Source: Gautieria morchelliformis (lineage: Eukaryota > Basidiomycota > Agaricomycetes > Gomphales > Gomphaceae). From it: a stretch of DNA of 64,000 nt. The DNA lies in assembly GCA_015179125.1 (NCBI GenBank), contig WHVA01000054.1:62001-126000 (forward strand). The letters run 5' to 3'. The translations under genes were made by a program, and so were the position numbers. This document shows, in pieces, positions 20,919 through 31,267 of this stretch; position 1 is the first letter of the stretch, and each line of letters begins with the position of its first letter. Under the pieces are notes generated by a model, which saw nothing but the letters and a program-made list of their open reading frames with translations, did not search any database and was not told the origin of the DNA.

Positions 20919-22196
20919 TTATCTAAGGTTTTGCGACAGTCTGGACATTCGAGCGGTAAGCGATGTAACACTATCAAATGCATCGCTAATGAAGTTAGGT
21001 AAAATTTCTTCGATCTTGCGCCAGTACAGCAGGAAGGCGTTAGAGGTCCATCGCCCTATGACCATAACGATCCAGGGGTCTACGCCCAGTAGCAGTAGGT
21101 GGGTCGTGCCCCCTATGCGGAAGCTGTGTCCGTCTACCCTGCTAAGTGCCGTCCCCTTCCAGATGTCTTGGCAGCGGCTTAGGAACCACTCCTTTGTCAT
21201 GGGTGCCCAGCTGCCGTCGCCTGTTTCAAACGCGAACAAGGGTGTGGGTCCCGATGGTGGGGGGCCGAAGTGACATTGAAGGTGATGGTTGAGTGCAGCG
21301 ATAGGGTTTGTGATCCCCTCAACCTCGATGAGATGGATGTCCTCGCCTGTTGACCCTTTTGTTTTTGAGAAAGGGATGTGGAATGTTGTGAAGTGGCGGC
21401 CATGCTTCGCGACACCATGTGATAACGGAGAGGTGCGGGATACGTGGAAGGCAGGGTCAAAGGTGTTCTTCGACGGGGTCACCAGCTCCCCTAGACGGCA
21501 GCACCCCCAGAACGCCGTGCACGCGGCGGCGTAGACCGCCGCATCGAAGGAATTGGACAGGTCCAGCTTCTCATGCAGTTTGCTTAAGTGAGCTATGGTC
21601 ACGGGAGCGCGCTGTGGTCGTTTTGACTCAGGGGGCGCAATGTTCGCCGCTCCCTTCTTCGTGAGGGCCAGGGCCTGGCCACCGTGCCAAGGGGCCCCAT
21701 GGATTTGGTGGTATCTATGTATTCCTGCTAGCCATGTTGCAATGCATGACTCACTCACTTTTCCCGCCCCGCAGTTAGCGACGAACATGGACAAGAGAGT
21801 TTCAGAGGCAGGGCAACGATCTGATTCAGCGATAGCAATAGAGTCACAGTATTGATTAAAGCGCAATAGGCCCGCACCCCAGCCTTCTCTGGTCTTCTTG
21901 ACCGCTGCGCTGGTGCGGACTTCTTCAAGGCGAGAAATGTGGGAAGCGGGAAAAGACTCTGAGAGCGTGAGGTGGTTTTGGATTGAGTGCGGAGATTGCC
22001 ATGCGCGGATTCTTTCCGAGGCAAGGACTTTAGGGCGCAGAACAGAAGGGGCAATGAAATTCTTCGGGTTTTTCGAAGTGCGTGGCTTGCGACGTCGGTC
22101 GGGTTGCGGCTGGGGCGGAGGTGCCGAGTCCTCCCCACCCGATGACGAAGGGCCGGCTTCAGAGTGCGCGGCTAGTTCGAAACGACGTCTAAGCAT
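20919..22196 (-). CDS. tyrosine recombinase of the retrotransposon
   Basis: This enzyme would insert the circular DNA copy into the genome by strand exchange with a covalent tyrosine link. The ATG at 22196 (MLRRRFELAAH) overlaps the pol stop, with pol TAG at 22191-22189. The frame is also open upstream, so a longer start cannot be excluded. The first ~80 residues are Pro/Arg-rich. The core-binding region includes TREGWGAGLLRFNQYC. Catalytic residues are visible in order: Arg in CCRLGELVTP, HSFRIGGTTH (His-x-x-Arg), GRWTSNAF and the Tyr in FLLYWRKIEE. The length of about 425 residues suits the family, and no break was seen. Confidence 0.92.
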   Translation of the reverse strand: MLRRRFELAAHSEAGPSSSGGEDSAPPPQPQPDRRRKPRTSKNPKNFIAPSVLRPKVLASERIRAWQSPHSIQNHLTLSESFPASHISRLEEVRTSAAVKKTREGWGAGLLRFNQYCDSIAIAESDRCPASETLLSMFVANCGAGKVSESCIATWLAGIHRYHQIHGAPWHGGQALALTKKGAANIAPPESKRPQRAPVTIAHLSKLHEKLDLSNSFDAAVYAAACTAFWGCCRLGELVTPSKNTFDPAFHVSRTSPLSHGVAKHGRHFTTFHIPFSKTKGSTGEDIHLIEVEGITNPIAALNHHLQCHFGPPPSGPTPLFAFETGDGSWAPMTKEWFLSRCQDIWKGTALSRVDGHSFRIGGTTHLLLLGVDPWIVMVIGRWTSNAFLLYWRKIEEILPNFISDAFDSVTSLTARMSRLSQNLR

Positions 22197-24384
22197 AGGA
22201 TAGGAAAGGGGTGAGCTCCCGTGGAAGGGAGAATTCAACAGGCAACCGCATTTCGACAGGACCGAACTCGCCGCGAGAGACGGAATCTGCCACATTGGAG
22301 GCTGAAGTGACGTAGCAAGGGTCAAGCGTGATGTTGAGAGGGGCAAGAAGGAACCCGATGCGTTTGATACATTCATTACGTTCGTGGTTGCGGGACCTGC
22401 CCTTGTTGAGCGCGCCAATGACGCCAGTGTTGTCGCTGTAGATACGGACGTGTGAGTCGTGTATATTGGATGCGGCGATCCAGAGGGCTGCGAGTTCTAT
22501 CGCGACTAGTTCTGCCCATCCGATGTCTCTTCCTTCGCTGGCCCATCCGTCCATTAGTCGCCAGGCCGCCCATTTGCCGCCCACCGTCAAGCCAATGCCC
22601 CAAGAGGTGGAGGCATCGACCCACAGGTCGCGGTCGGTCTCGGTGCGAGGCTTCAGGCTTCGGGTGATGCCTGGCTGGGAAAGGACTGATTTCCACCAGA
22701 GGAGGTCCCTTCTAACGTTTCTGTCTATGAAGCGCGTTTTGAACTTGTCATCCCCAAAGGAGGCGACGTATCGCGACAGAGAGGCGAGGTGAGCGCGGCC
22801 TAGTGTGTAGACGAAAGTGACGTGCTGGAGGGAACCCAGGAGCTTCATAGCAGAGTCAAGCGTGACCTTCGTCTGTGATAGAAAGGTAGTGACCCGCGCC
22901 AGATAGCGCAGTCTCTTCTCCTCAGGGATCGAGACGGTGCGGAGCAGCAAGTCCCATATGAAACCGACATATTTTAGCAAGAATGCGAAATCATGTCCTT
23001 TAGTGAGGATGTCGTGCCAAGGGATGCCCAGAATAGCGGTGATGTAGAGTATGAGCGATAGGTTATAGGGGTATTCATAACGATTTGTTCTGTCAGCGCC
23101 GAGGAGCGTTCTAAGCGGTTCACGCATGAAGATGAAGTCGTCCACCCACTTGATTGTGGGTTTGACACCAAAGTACTCGAGGATGTCAACGATAGCGTCA
23201 GCGACTTTGCCCTGGATACCGGGTGCGGTTGTCAGCCCAAAGGGCAGGACGTGGTCAACGTAAATTGCTCCTCTCCAAAAGAGGGGAATGTAGCGCTTAT
23301 GTGCGGGTAAAACGGGAGAGTTACGGAACGCGCGCTGTATATCCATGCAAGCTGCTTGTGTGCCTGGGGGCGCGGTCAACAGCTGTCAGAGAGAGGAGCG
23401 GTCAGCCCAACGGCGACAAGAACGCAGAGATAGGCATAGAGGGGGGGGTTGGGACCGCTGCCCATGGGAGCGCGTGACTCTGAGGACACTTCGCGTGTGC
23501 GACGTGTGCGCATGGCTAAGAGAGGCTCGGGATGATGGGAGGTCGTGACGTTGGTGAAAAGGAGACTAATTATCACCAACAGTGAGGCGCGCGTTATCAA
23601 GGAACAAAAACGCGCGCCGGGACGTGCCAGGAAGAAGAGGCACGTCAAGTGTGTGACATCTCGAGCAGGAAAATGAAGAAGGAGTGGGGGGGGTGGTCGC
23701 GGCACTCACGTATTGCTCGACGAGCCAGGCCGAGCCCCAGCGGGTCGGAAAGTGGTCTGAATTGACCATGTCGTTTACTGCGATGCCGTGAGAATCCTTC
23801 TTAGAGGCATTCTTCACCAGCCTGAATTTTCCGGAGCCTGGCTCCTTCTCGACGAGACCAAGAGGGGTGGTTCTGAAGTGACCACTGAAGATAACACGTG
23901 CCTCGTCCAGCGAGTACGGGCCCGACATGCGGCCGCCCTTTGTTTCTTCGAGGATGTGTTCGTCAACGATGTGGGGGCGATCAAGAGCCGATTTCATGTT
24001 TTGTGGTGTAAATGTCTCAAGGAGCGGTGGTGGGCATCCTATCGGGGAGCCATGTCTTATGTCGTGGGCAAGATTTGGGTACTGGTCTTGGAGGCCGGTG
24101 ACTGTCAGTAAGCGATCGAAACCATCAGCTATATACGGTGTGGGGAGTTTGTATAGTTCAGAGACGAGGGCATTGTGCCGCTCCGTGGAAGCCATCGAGG
24201 CACAGGGAGCATCGATGCGGGGGGTGTCTGGGGTGGTCAGCGGTACAGTTTCCGTGGAGGTTAAATTTGAAACAGACGGCAGCATTATCAGAGTCATATA
24301 CGAGTTTTTTGTCCCTGATGGAGACTCCGGTCTTTCTGTCGGGGTGTTTGTGCAGATGGGTAGCTGTGCAGTCTGAGGAGACAT
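22189..24384 (-). CDS. pol: reverse transcriptase and RNase H, with one intron
   Basis: Pol copies the element RNA into DNA. The ATG at 24384 (MSPQTAQLP) lies inside gag in another frame. Exon 1 runs to 23710 and ends FRTTPLGLVEKEPGSGKFRL..WLVEQY. A GTGAGT..CTGACAG intron of 327 bp (23709-23383) follows. Exon 2 begins LLTAPPGTQAACMDIQRAFR, the RT fingers/palm with its first catalytic Asp. The second catalytic motif is KWVDDFIF; the RNase H part holds LWVDASTSWGIG, WAELVAIELAALW and YSDNTGVIGALNKG. Unspliced readthrough would stop at 23566, so removal of the intron is needed for a full enzyme. The stop TAG is at 22191-22189. Confidence 0.88.
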
Positions 24385-25552
24385 GGGTGTCGGCACCGCA
24401 GCGGAGGCAGATTTTTGGGAAGCTCGGCTTGCCCCGAAAGGAATCTCTCCCCGGGGTGCTGAAGTTGTTTTTGCTTGGAAAGGGGCCGCCTGCGAAGTTG
24501 TTGGCGTTCCCTGTGTTGTGGTGTGCTGCTGGCGTGTTTCCCGAGTACGGGTGGTATCGATTTTCTCGATTAGTGAGCATGCGGCCTCCCCGGGACATCT
24601 CCGTTCTGATTGCCGCTGTCACCATTTCCGCTACTCGTTCCTCGTTGACTTTCCTATGTGCTGTAGCATAAGCTTCGAGGTACTGGGAACTATCGACTAC
24701 GGGGGCGAAGGGTGTGTCGACGAGCTGTTGCCTCATGGTGATGTCCATATAGAGGTAGACCCTGAACTCGACTTTCATCTGCGGGTTTTGGACAGAGCGC
24801 GTGAAGTGGTCCTCCCAAGCGAGCGGGAGGGTGGAGCCGGGTTCCATGCATATCTGCATGCACCTAAGAAAGTTATGATAAGCCTGCGTGAACTGCGGGA
24901 AATCGAGAAGGCGTTCGTCGATAAAATTAGACGCATCGATGATTCGGATAGGTTTCGTCAGAGATTTGTAAGACTTCAGGTCGCGCTCTAGCCTGATCCG
25001 ATCCATGCTTTCTACAAGGAAGAAGGAAAGGGGAACGTAGACTCTATTTTTGACCATCGTTATCAATTGTGCGGGGATAGAGTGGATCGACGGTTGTTGT
25101 GTATTCTGCGCGGCCATGGCATCGGTGTAGGCCCATTGGGTGTCCGACGGGCTGAGGGTGGTGGGGACGGGGGTTGCCAGGGAGGTCGTCGAGGGCAGTA
25201 GGTGTGATGGTTGAGTGGGAGCTGGCTGTAGTGCAGTGAAGCCGTCTTCAGTGAGGATTTCCTCGTCGTCGGAGACGTTGGGGTCGCCGTTTGCCCGCAA
25301 GAGGGCCCTGCTGCTGTTCCTGCTCGCGCGTAGCCTGTTGATGTCGTCTAAGGCCCTCTCGCGCACCCTTCTCCTAGCGTCTGTCGTGGCAGTAGCGGCA
25401 CTGTTGGTGTTGGCGGGGCCAGCGGGCGCGCCGCCGGGAGGAACGGTGCCGGTGGTTCCCCCGGTGCTGGTGCCGCAGGTGCTGGAGGTGCCGCCGACGT
25501 TGGTGACGCCGTTAGTGCCGTGGCCTGCAGACCCGGGAGGGGCAGAGGTCAT
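24158..25552 (-). CDS. gag-like protein of the YR retrotransposon, two CCHC knuckles
   Basis: This is the structural/RNA-binding protein. The first ATG in frame is at 25552 (MTSAPPGSAGHG). A Gly/Thr/Pro-rich head is followed by an Arg-rich coiled part (RRRVRERALDDINRLRASRN) and a central domain (IPAQLITMVKNRVYVPLSFF and so on). Near the C-terminus are two canonical CX2CX4HX4C knuckles, CLRCGADTHVSSDC and CSLCLDGFHGAAQC, with CFKFNLHGNC between them. The last 227 bp overlap pol in another frame. About 464 residues; intact. Confidence 0.85.
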   Translation of the reverse strand: MTSAPPGSAGHGTNGVTNVGGTSSTCGTSTGGTTGTVPPGGAPAGPANTNSAATATTDARRRVRERALDDINRLRASRNSSRALLRANGDPNVSDDEEILTEDGFTALQPAPTQPSHLLPSTTSLATPVPTTLSPSDTQWAYTDAMAAQNTQQPSIHSIPAQLITMVKNRVYVPLSFFLVESMDRIRLERDLKSYKSLTKPIRIIDASNFIDERLLDFPQFTQAYHNFLRCMQICMEPGSTLPLAWEDHFTRSVQNPQMKVEFRVYLYMDITMRQQLVDTPFAPVVDSSQYLEAYATAHRKVNEERVAEMVTAAIRTEMSRGGRMLTNRENRYHPYSGNTPAAHHNTGNANNFAGGPFPSKNNFSTPGRDSFRGKPSFPKICLRCGADTHVSSDCTATHLHKHPDRKTGVSIRDKKLVYDSDNAAVCFKFNLHGNCTADHPRHPPHRCSLCLDGFHGAAQCPRL

Positions 25553-25590
25553 CGTTGGCTCTTTTGCGAGTGGAACGTCTGAAACGATGA

Positions 25591-25761
25591 GCAAGGAAGT
25601 TGTATCTAGGTTCTACGACGAAGGAGTAGTGGGGGGAAAAGGAACTGGGGAGCCATCGTCTCGCGATGGCTCGACCTTTATACGTTTTGGGAGTGGGACT
25701 CTTAGTCAGCCCTCTTGTAGCGCCCATACTCGCAAGCTCATTTGGGCACTACAATCATCCA
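25591..25761 (-). repeat. terminal repeat A1 of the YR retrotransposon
   Basis: This is the 5' end of the element on the minus strand and a direct copy of 20417-20587. Its right edge lies 53 bp from the start codon of the NACHT-ankyrin gene. Confidence 0.92.
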
Positions 25762-25814
25762 AGAGGCGTCAACGCTGTGTTTTCTATTACTCTAACCAAC
25801 TCCACACTACTAGT

Positions 25815-28800
25815 ATGGCTGCAGCCCTGGGATTAACAGGTAAGTCGCCGACAATTTATCAGAACCGTTGGTAGCGTGCTAACCACCCCAATCAGCGGCT
25901 ATCATTGCCGTTCTCCAGCTCACTGGGGCGGCTTTAAGTGCATGCTACAGCTATGGGAATAGCGTCAAGAACGCAATGAGAGACAAGGAAAGGATAATTG
26001 ATCAGCTGTTTGGACTCCAAAAAGTGCTCGACACTATTCGTCGATTAGTAGAAGATGATGAGACAGTAGCCGCCTCCCGTTTGCCGGTTTTGAACGAGGT
26101 GATTCCTCGTTGCCGTGCCGAGCTGGATAGTCTCAATTCGAAGCTGGAAAGAGACCTTGGACGCAAAGGCCGCATACAGGCATTCATCTGGCCCCTAAAG
26201 GAGAGCGAGGTCAACAAGACTCTCGAAAAGCTAGGCAAGCTCCAAGACTTGTTGGCTACAGCGATGGACGTAGATCAGACGTATGTTACCGCAGCTATGT
26301 TTGATATGATTCTGACCTTCTCTGCAGATGCTTGACGCTGAAGATAGATAGTGGGGTCGAAGCCTTGCGGGAACAGGGTGCCAAGAATAGCCAGTTAACC
26401 CAGGATATGAAAAGCGGCGTCCAGGCTTTGCAGGAAACGACTGCTGGAATCAGTGGGGCTATGGAGGAGACCAAACAGCGTACGTCGCATATCGCCAGGG
26501 TGGGTCATTGATTCAGAGGGCTTTGTTATGCAGAAGAACATCGTCAGAAGATCTATGATTGGTTGGCAGCTCCTGACCACGAATCAAAGCATAGGAATGC
26601 CCGTAACGTCCGACAGAAGGCGACCGGTTCATGGTTCGTGGGGGGAGAACGTTTCCAGGAATGGCGAGTGGCCCCTCATTCGTTCCTTTGGCTCCACGGT
26701 ATACGTGAGTCAGATAAACTGCATTATTCTGCTTTTCGCTGATGGAGGCTCACAGCTGGCGCGGGAAAGGCGATCCTTTGGTATGTGTATCACATTTGCT
26801 ATAATATCCGCCCTATCTAACAAATGAACGCGTTGAGCTCAACCGTCATTGAAGAACTTTCGCTTCACTGCCGTTCTGACCCCTCCCTCGCAATAGCATT
26901 TTTCTATTTTGACTTTAACAACAAGGACTCCCTTCTAAATGTTGTGCTTCGATCTCTGATCAAGCAATTGTCTCTACGCGCGAACACTTTCCATGCCCTG
27001 GAGTCTTTATTCGCTCAGAACGAGCACGGTGGTGCGCACCGAGCCCCAGATCAAGAGGAGCTAATGAACACTTTGAAGTCAATCATCAAGGGCTACCAGA
27101 CGGTGTATATCGTGTTTGATGCCCTTGACGAATGCCCAGAACGATCCAGGTTTCTGGAAGTGATCGAAGAAATCAATGACTGGAAGTTTGACATACTGCA
27201 CTTAATGGCAACAAGTCGGAAAGAGCGGGACATCGAAGAAATGCTGGGTGGCTTGATTTCACATGAGGTTTACATGCACGAGAGTCTTGTGGACGGTGAC
27301 ATCCAAGTTCACGTCTCCAAGACACTTGATGATGATAAAAGGTTCAGAATGTGCTCAGCAGAGGAGAAAGAGATGGTGAAGACTACCTTGATTAATGGTG
27401 CGCATGGAATGTAAGTAGTCATGTGATGATTTTGAGATAGCTGCTGACAGAGCAGGAAGGTTTCGATGGGTTGTATGTCAGCTGGATGCACTACGGAAAT
27501 GCAGAACTCCTGCGGCGCTTGAGAAAGCACTCACGCGTCTCCCAAAGACGCTATACGAGACGTATGATCGAATTCTGGAGGCCATTGATGGAGACGATAG
27601 GCGGGATGCTCTGCGCTTACTGCAGTGGTTGGCTTTCTCTTTCGGCACTTTATCAACAGATCAAGCCGTGGAAGTGATCGCTACAGATCCTGATGCAGAA
27701 GATGGACCTCTATTTGACCGACGCCGGCGGCTTCGGGATCCACGAGATATTCTGACCATATGTTTGAGTCTTGTCACCATTACATTTCAAGCAGACAGCA
27801 ACTCCGTGGGGAACAACTCTGAGGACAACCATGACGATGACAACTACGGAGAGGATAATGACTATGAGAGCAACAGCAGTGAGGGCAGTATTGACCTCTA
27901 TGATGAAGGGGGACTCTTCACCAAACCAGGAGAGATCAGACTGGCACACTTTTCTGTGCGAGAATATCTGATCTCAGAACACCTTCAGACAAGCACAACT
28001 GCAATCTCAGTTTACTATTTTAATGAAAGGATGGCCCATGTATTCATTGCCAAGACATGTCTGGCATACCTGCTGCACTTTGACAGTGCAAACAGGAATC
28101 CAGCCATGTCCTATCCACTATCTTTCTATGCCACACATAACTGGATGGATCATGCTGGGTGGGATCCAGCTGGAAACTGGGATGACCTACATAGACTGAT
28201 CATGATGCTCTTGGAGCCCACAAGTCCTGTTTACATCAACTGGACATGGCATTACAATAAGTTTGATAAAAAGGCAAAGCTTAGGAATCCTCTTTACATT
28301 GCAGCTCAGACCGGGTTGGAACGAGTGTGCCAACATCTGTTGGAGAAAGGATTCGACGTGAATGCACCTGGAGGATGCTATGGCACAGCACTGCATGTGG
28401 CAGCATTACGGGCCCATGGTAACATTGTCCAGTTACTCCTAGAGAAGGGTGCGGATATGAATGCTTGTGGAGGGAAGTATGGAAGTGTGCTGCAGACAGC
28501 AGCATGGCAGGGTAATAATACAATTGTTCAGCTGCTCATAGAGAAGGGTGCAGACATGAATGCTCACAGAGGACAGTATGGGAGTGCATTGCAGATGGCA
28601 GTGATAGGGGGTCCTGATACGACTGTCCAGTTGCTCATAGAGAAGGGCGCAGATGTGAATGTGCAGGGAGGACACTATGGAAGTGCACTGCAGATGGCAG
28701 CATTGCAGGGTGACAATATAATTGTTCAGCTGCTCATAGAGAAGGGTGCAGATGTGAATGCTTGTGGAGGAGAGCATGGGAGTGCGCTGCAGGCAGCAGC

Positions 28801-31267
28801 AATAAAGGGTCATGATACAACTGTCCAGTTGCTTATAGAGAAGGGCGCAGACGTGAATGTGCAGGGAGGACACTATGGAAGTGCACTGCAGATGGCAGCA
28901 TTGCAGGGTGACAATATAATTGTTCAGCTGCTCATAGAGAAGGGTGCAGATGTGAATGCTTGTGGAGGAGAGCATGGGAGTGCGCTGCAGGCAGCAGCAA
29001 TAAAGGGTCATGATACAACTGTCCAGTTGCTTATAGAGAAGGGCGCAGACGTGAATGTGCAGGGAGGACACTATGGAAGTGCACTGCAGATGGCAGCATT
29101 GCAGGGTGACAATATAATTGTTCAGCTGCTCATAGAGAAGGGTGCAGATGTGAATGCTCATGGAGGAGAGCATGGGAGTGCGCTGCAGGCAGCAGCAATA
29201 AAGGGTCATGATACAACTGTCCAGTTGCTTGTAGAGAAGGGCGCAGACGTGAATGTGCAGGGAGGACACTATGGAAGTGCACTGCAGATGGCAGCATTGC
29301 AGGGTGACAATATAATTGTTCAGCTGCTCATAGAGAAGGGTGCAGATGTGAATGCTCATGGAGGAGAGCATGGGAGTGCGCTGCAGGCAGCAGCAATAAA
29401 GGGTCATGATACAACTGTCCAGTTGCTTGTAGAGAAGGGTGCAGACATGAATGCACAGGGAGGATACTATGGAAGTGTACTGCAGATAGCAGCATCACGG
29501 TGTCATAATGCAATTATCCGGTTGCTCATAGAGAAGGGTGCAGACGTGAATATGCAGAGAGGACGCTATGGAAGTGCGCTGCAGATGGCGGCATCACGGT
29601 GTCATGATGCAATTATCCGGTTGCTCATAGAGGAGGGCGCAGATGTGAATATGCAGGGAGGACGCTATGGAAGTGCGCTGCAGTTGGCAGCATTTCAGGG
29701 TGATGATATAATTGTTCAGCTGCTCATAGAGAAGGGTGCAGATGTGAATGCTCATGGAGGAGAGCATGGGAGTGCGCTGCAGGCAGCAGCAAGGGCAGGT
29801 CATGATACAACTGTCCAGTTGCTCATAGAGAAGGGCGCAGACATGAATGCACAGGGAGGATACTATGGAAGTGTGCTGCAGAGGGCAGTATCACAGTGTC
29901 ATGATGAGACTGTCCGGTTCCTCATAGAGAAGGGTGCGGACGTGAATGCACAGGGAGGACACTATGGAAGTGCACTGCAGACAGCAGCATCACGGCATCA
30001 TGATGCAATTGTCCAGTTGCTCATAGAGAAGGGCGCAGACGTGAATGTGCAGGGAGGACACTATGGAAATGCACTGCAGACGGCCGCATTGCAGGGTGAT
30101 GATACAATTGTTCAGCTGCTCATAGAGAAGGGTGCAGATGTGAATGCTCATGGAGGAGAACATGGGAGTGCACTGCAGGCAGCAGCAATAGAGGGTCATG
30201 ATACAGCTGTCCAGTTGCTCATAGAGAAGGGCGCAGATGTGAATGCACAGGGAGGACGCTATGGAAGTGCACTGCAGATAGCGGCATCGTTGCGTCATAA
30301 TGCAATTGTCCGGTTGCTCATAGAGAAGGGTGCAGATGTGAATATGCAGGGAGGACACTATGGAAGTGTGCTGCAGGCGGCAGCATTGCGGGGTGATAAT
30401 ATAATTGTTCAGCTGCTCATAGAGAAAGGTGCAGATGTGAATGTGCAGGGAGGACACTATGGAAGTGCGCTGCAGATGGCGGCATTGCGAGGTGATGATG
30501 TAATTGTTCAGCTGCTCATAGAGAAGGGTGCGGATGTCAATGCTCATGGAGGAGAGCATGGGGGTGCGCTGCAGGCAGCGGCAATAGAAGGTCATGATAC
30601 AACTGTCCAGTTGCTCATAGAGAAGGGCGTGGATGTGAATGCGCAGGGAGGACGCTATGGAAGTGCACTGCAGATGGCGGCATCACGGCACCATGACGCA
30701 ATTATCCGGTTGCTCATAGAGAAGGGTGCAGACGTGAATGTGCAGGGAGGACGCTATGGAAGTGCACTGCAGACAGCAGCATTAAAGGGTGATGATATAA
30801 TTGTTCAGCTGCTCATAGAGAAAGGTGCAGATGTGAATGCTCATGGAGGGGAGCATGGGAGTGCACTGCAGGCAGCGGCAATAGAGGGTCATGATATAAC
30901 TGTCCAGTTGCTCATAGAGAAGGGTGCGGATGTGAATGCACAAGGAGGATACTATGGAAGTGCACTGCAGGCGGCAGCAATGTTGGGTCATGACAGAATG
31001 GTTCAGCTGCTCATAGAGAAGGGTGCAAACGTGAATGCTCACGAAGGAGAGTATGGGAGTGCACTGCAGGTGGCGGCATTGTGGGGTCATGATACAACTG
31101 TCCAGTTGCTTGTGGAGAAGGGTGCAGATGTGAATGCTCATGGAGGTGAGTATGGGAGTGCACTGCAGATGGCGGCATCAAAGGGTCATGATACAACTGT
31201 CCAGTTGCTTATAGAGAAGGGCGCAGATGTCAATGCTCATGGAGGAGAGTATGGGAGTGCGCTATAA
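25815..31267 (+). CDS. NACHT-ankyrin (NLR-like) protein, 1,712 residues
   Basis: NACHT-repeat proteins of fungi act in non-self recognition and incompatibility. I placed seven exons: 25815-25839, 25896-26280, 26328-26479, 26534-26704, 26756-26780, 26838-27410 and 27460-31267 (5,139 nt, in frame). Residues 1-137 form a helical N-terminal domain (MAAALGLTAAIIAVLQLTGA..) like the SesA/NACHT_N type. The NACHT P-loop is at about 243-250 as GIPGAGKA, with Ala in place of the usual Thr/Ser. Walker B (VYIVFDALDEC) is at about 341-351. A helical region follows (RWVVCQLDALRKC, LPKTLYETYDRILEAI), then an acidic loop (DNHDDDNYGEDND) and LAHFSVREYL. From about residue 725 there are 29 ankyrin repeats plus a partial one. 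The protein stops mid-repeat (EYGSAL). Confidence 0.9.
28310..31264 (+). repeat. ankyrin repeat array, 99-bp period, 198-bp higher-order units
   Basis: Thirty 33-residue units start IEKGADVN(A/V/M)(H/Q/C)GG.. (29 complete, the last partial). Two alternating types, QGGHYGSALQMAALQGDN and HGGEHGSALQAAAIKGHD, form a 198-bp pair repeated almost base for base four times between about 28,645 and 29,440. Later units are more mixed. Variable positions cluster on a few residues per unit (after VN, after GG, and in the ALQxAAxxxxxxxxVQLL helix face). Confidence 0.95.

Larger units (their letters stand above)
20156..25761 (-). mobile_element. tyrosine-recombinase retrotransposon with split direct repeats (Ngaro/PAT type), full length
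   Basis: Read on the minus strand the order is repeat A1 (25761-25591), gag, pol (RT-RNase H), tyrosine recombinase, repeat B1 (20811-20587), A2 (20587-20417), a 36-bp spacer, and B2 (20380-20156). A1-ORFs-B1-A2-B2 is the split-direct-repeat design of Ngaro and PAT elements, which integrate through a circular intermediate with a recombinase instead of an integrase. Only one difference was seen between the A copies and one between the B copies. The three ORFs are open, one with an intron. No methyltransferase or hydrolase ORF is visible, which favours Ngaro-like. No target duplication is seen, as expected. Confidence 0.92.

Noticed and set aside
21197-21855. Plus-strand frames inside the YR retrotransposon
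   Set aside because: They are antisense of the recombinase gene, which has the full set of catalytic residues on the minus strand.
25215-25874. 219-codon plus-strand frame joining the retrotransposon end to the NLR first exon
   Set aside because: Most of it is antisense to gag and the terminal repeat; it only reaches NLR exon 1 in frame by chance and then reads into the intron.
28439-30595. Long open frames on the minus strand through the ankyrin array (up to 322 codons)
   Set aside because: They follow the 99-bp period of the sense repeats and exist only because the repeated sense codons lack antisense stops; no protein family fits.
28310-31264. Regular repeats that might suggest a CRISPR array
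   Set aside because: The 99-bp units are coding ankyrin repeats without spacers, in a eukaryotic gene.
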